A stretch of DNA of 64,000 nucleotides from assembly GCA_965249205.1 (NCBI GenBank), contig CBDFLL010000005.1:248001-312000 (forward strand), given 5' to 3'. The stretch's first letter is position 1. The number at the start of each line of letters is the position of its first letter. Both the position numbers and the translations under genes were made by a program. A model generated the notes under the pieces. That model did no database searches, was not told the origin of the DNA, and saw only the letters and a list, made by a program, of their open reading frames with translations. Positions 62,700 to 64,000 of the stretch are shown here, piece by piece. This DNA comes from JAQBVV01 sp965249205. GTDB lineage: Bacteria; Acidobacteriota; Vicinamibacteria; Vicinamibacterales; UBA2999.

Positions 62700-63113
62700 A
62701 GGCGGCTACGGCGGACGCGTGGAACTGACCAGCCAGGTGTCCATCGAACCAAGGCTGTCGCTCAACTGGATCGATCTTCCCTATGGTGATTTCACGCGAA
62801 GGCTCGTCAGCACCCGGGCGACCTACACCATGACGCCCCGCTCCTTCGCATCGGCGCTCGTGCAGTACAACTCTGGCAACAGCGCCCTCAGCGCCAACGT
62901 TCGCTTTCGCTGGGAGTATCGGCCTGGCAGTGACCTCTTCGTCGTCTACACCGAAGGACGGACCACCGACGTCCGCGGCCGTCCGGCGCTTCAGAACCGC
63001 GGCTTCGTCGTCAAGCTGACCCGGCTGCTTCGTCTCTGAGGCCCGATCGTCGTCGCGCCGTGCGCGACGAACCACCACTCCCCGTCTCGATTCGTAAAGA
63101 CGTCAGATGTCGA

Positions 63114-63770
63114 TCACGGTTTCATATAGCTGAAGCCGCGCTCCTGTACCAGCGCGAGCGCCATCACGTGTGACGGCATCAGGCGCACACCGGGGTTCAG
63201 CCCTGCGACCAACTCAGTCCTTACCTCCGCGACCGGCATCTGGAAGGCCGCGGCCAGCTGCCGCGAGATGACGCCGAGCGCCACGTTGCACTGCCAGAAC
63301 GTCGTGCCGCGCGCCTGTAACGCCGTGACGCTGGTGTCGCTACCGTCGTCATAGAAGATGTTCCGCACCGCTGGCTCCTGGGTCTTCGGATCGATGATGC
63401 GTGAGCGTTCGCCCAATCTGTACTTGACCCACAGCTGATCGGACGCGTTCATCGGGAACGCGGGGCCAGAGATGCCGATGGCCGTGTCGATGTCGGGGTA
63501 CTCCAAGTGATAGACGTCGCGGAACGTGTCGAGGAAATTACGCGCGAACCGGAGCGGCCGCGGATCGTCGGCCAGCTGGTGCCCTCCGAGGTCATAGAGT
63601 TGCTTGTGCTGCCCTTGGAGCTGTTCGAGCCACGCCATGTCGAAGCCCGCGGTGGACGGTGCGGCCGATTCGTCTCCGGGCTGCTGGCCGGCGGAGAGTC
63701 GAGCTACTGCGAGGCCGGTCAGCGAGGTCACAGCCGAGACGAACGATCGGCGACCGTGAAGTGACGACAT
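63114..63770 (-). CDS. Exported protein of unknown function, DsrE-like in style
   Basis: 218 residues. The N-terminus MSSLHGRRSFVSAVTSLTGL has a twin-arginine-like RR followed by a hydrophobic stretch, suggesting export by Tat. The body (RFARNFLDTFRDVYHLEYPD, WQCNVALGVISRQLAAAFQM, GLNPGVRLMPSHVMALALVQ) recalls DsrE/DsrF-like sulfur-relay folds, but this is weak. Only one cysteine (WQCN) is present. A function cannot be stated. Confidence 0.7.
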   Translation of the reverse strand: MSSLHGRRSFVSAVTSLTGLAVARLSAGQQPGDESAAPSTAGFDMAWLEQLQGQHKQLYDLGGHQLADDPRPLRFARNFLDTFRDVYHLEYPDIDTAIGISGPAFPMNASDQLWVKYRLGERSRIIDPKTQEPAVRNIFYDDGSDTSVTALQARGTTFWQCNVALGVISRQLAAAFQMPVAEVRTELVAGLNPGVRLMPSHVMALALVQERGFSYMKP

Positions 63771-63835
63771 GGACAGCTCCTTTTGGTGAAAGCGAATCTA
63801 TCGACAGCAATATTACGTATTGCCGGGCGGTCACG

Positions 63836-64000
63836 TCACAGTGCCCGACGGACGGCCGTCACCACCTCTCCGTCCTCCGGAAACCCGCCGGCGTCCTTCT
63901 TCCCCACGACCTCCTCGCCGACCCACACCGTGAACTCTCCACGGCTGCCTTCGGTGATCTCAGCGTCGATCCCGGTTTCCTTCGCGATGAGCGCCGCCAC
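63836..64000 (-). CDS. SelT/SelW/SelH (Rdx) family protein, C-terminal part
   Basis: 55 codons ending at the stop 63836-63838; the start and the CxxC redox motif lie beyond the window. The sequence AALIAKETGIDAEITEGSRG, FTVWVGEEVVGKKDAGGFPE and DGEVVTAVRRAL matches the Rdx thioredoxin-like fold (compare 'eGsgGvFeV.vdG..vfsK...grFPe..ev...l'). Confidence 0.72.
   Translation of the reverse strand: MAALIAKETGIDAEITEGSRGEFTVWVGEEVVGKKDAGGFPEDGEVVTAVRRAL

Larger units (their letters stand above)
59696..63039 (+). pseudogene. DUF5916 outer-membrane protein with CBM9-like domain, split by IS1595 copy 2
   Basis: The start is ATG 59696, with a signal peptide ending SPAAGQ. An N-terminal carbohydrate-binding-family-9-like sandwich (IRAFRLTEQIRLDGILDEEV, VWLFFDDSNIYVSARLHDS) is followed by the long DUF5916 barrel (FDLKYGLTPGLTADFTYNTE, FFPEKREFFLEGQGIF). 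It is broken after GTLTEAG at 61655. The last ~110 residues resume at 62708 (YGGRVELTSQVSIEPRLSLN to GFVVKLTRLLRL). Excising the IS and one 8-bp duplication restores TEAGYGGRVEL in frame, about 765 residues. At present the gene reads into the element and stops at 62122. Confidence 0.92.

Overview
The window looks like chromosomal DNA of a high-GC Acidobacteriota, most likely Vicinamibacteria-like. The hallmarks are a TonB-dependent receptor with a carboxypeptidase-regulatory N-domain, a Ser/Thr kinase fused to a TolB-type propeller, DUF6152 proteins, exported proteins with the TPDGxPDxxGIW motif, many exported beta-propellers and CxxCH cytochromes, and DUF5916. The taxonomic call is inference from gene families. 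No phage, plasmid or CRISPR locus is visible.

Layout. 1-9.4 kb: an anti-sigma/ECF sigma pair, a frameshifted M23-like lipoprotein whose 3' end is tandemly repeated, a TonB receptor, two paralogous exported proteins, and a propeller/cytochrome c operon. 9.6-13.0 kb: three unrelated insertion sequences (IS1595, IS481, IS5) stacked at one site. 13-18 kb: a decayed glycosyltransferase-like gene, tRNA-Lys(CTT), an IS3 remnant, a DUF6152 gene and a decayed DUF983 gene. 18-40 kb: an oxidative/exported-enzyme block with cytochromes, YVTN and NHL propellers, a HupE/UreJ-like membrane protein, three PQQ-type propeller dehydrogenase paralogues, two exported fumarylacetoacetate-hydrolase (FAH) proteins and an acyl-CoA dehydrogenase. 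40-49 kb: a cupin, two metallo-beta-lactamase-fold proteins (one with EF-hand loops), a DUF4892-OmpA gene, an aldo/keto reductase, a Sel1-repeat protein, a thiamine-binding protein and a broken HicBA pair. 49-64 kb: the kinase-propeller gene, a HigBA-like toxin-antitoxin pair, a split rifampin-phosphotransferase-like pair followed by an MFS exporter, an SMP-30-like protein, an IS-interrupted DUF5916 gene and a partial SelT/SelW/SelH-like gene.

Ten insertion sequences fill about 12 kb: seven IS5-family copies, two IS1595 copies and one IS481 copy. Six IS5 copies are 1,295 bp and show at most one amino-acid difference. They target CTAG. Four host genes (FAH, DUF4892-OmpA, kinase, DUF5916) are split by insertions, and each reads through without loss once the element and one target duplication are removed. 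Several further genes carry single-base frameshifts or stops. Together these point to a recent transposon burst and relaxed selection, as in host-associated or population-bottlenecked lineages, although some indels could be assembly errors.

Functionally, the non-mobile genes point to a cell envelope and periplasm rich in oxidative and hydrolytic enzymes: PQQ-type dehydrogenases passing electrons to small c-type cytochromes, exported FAH hydrolases, lactonase-like propellers and metallo-hydrolases. I infer a periplasmic catabolic module whose substrate cannot be named from sequence alone.
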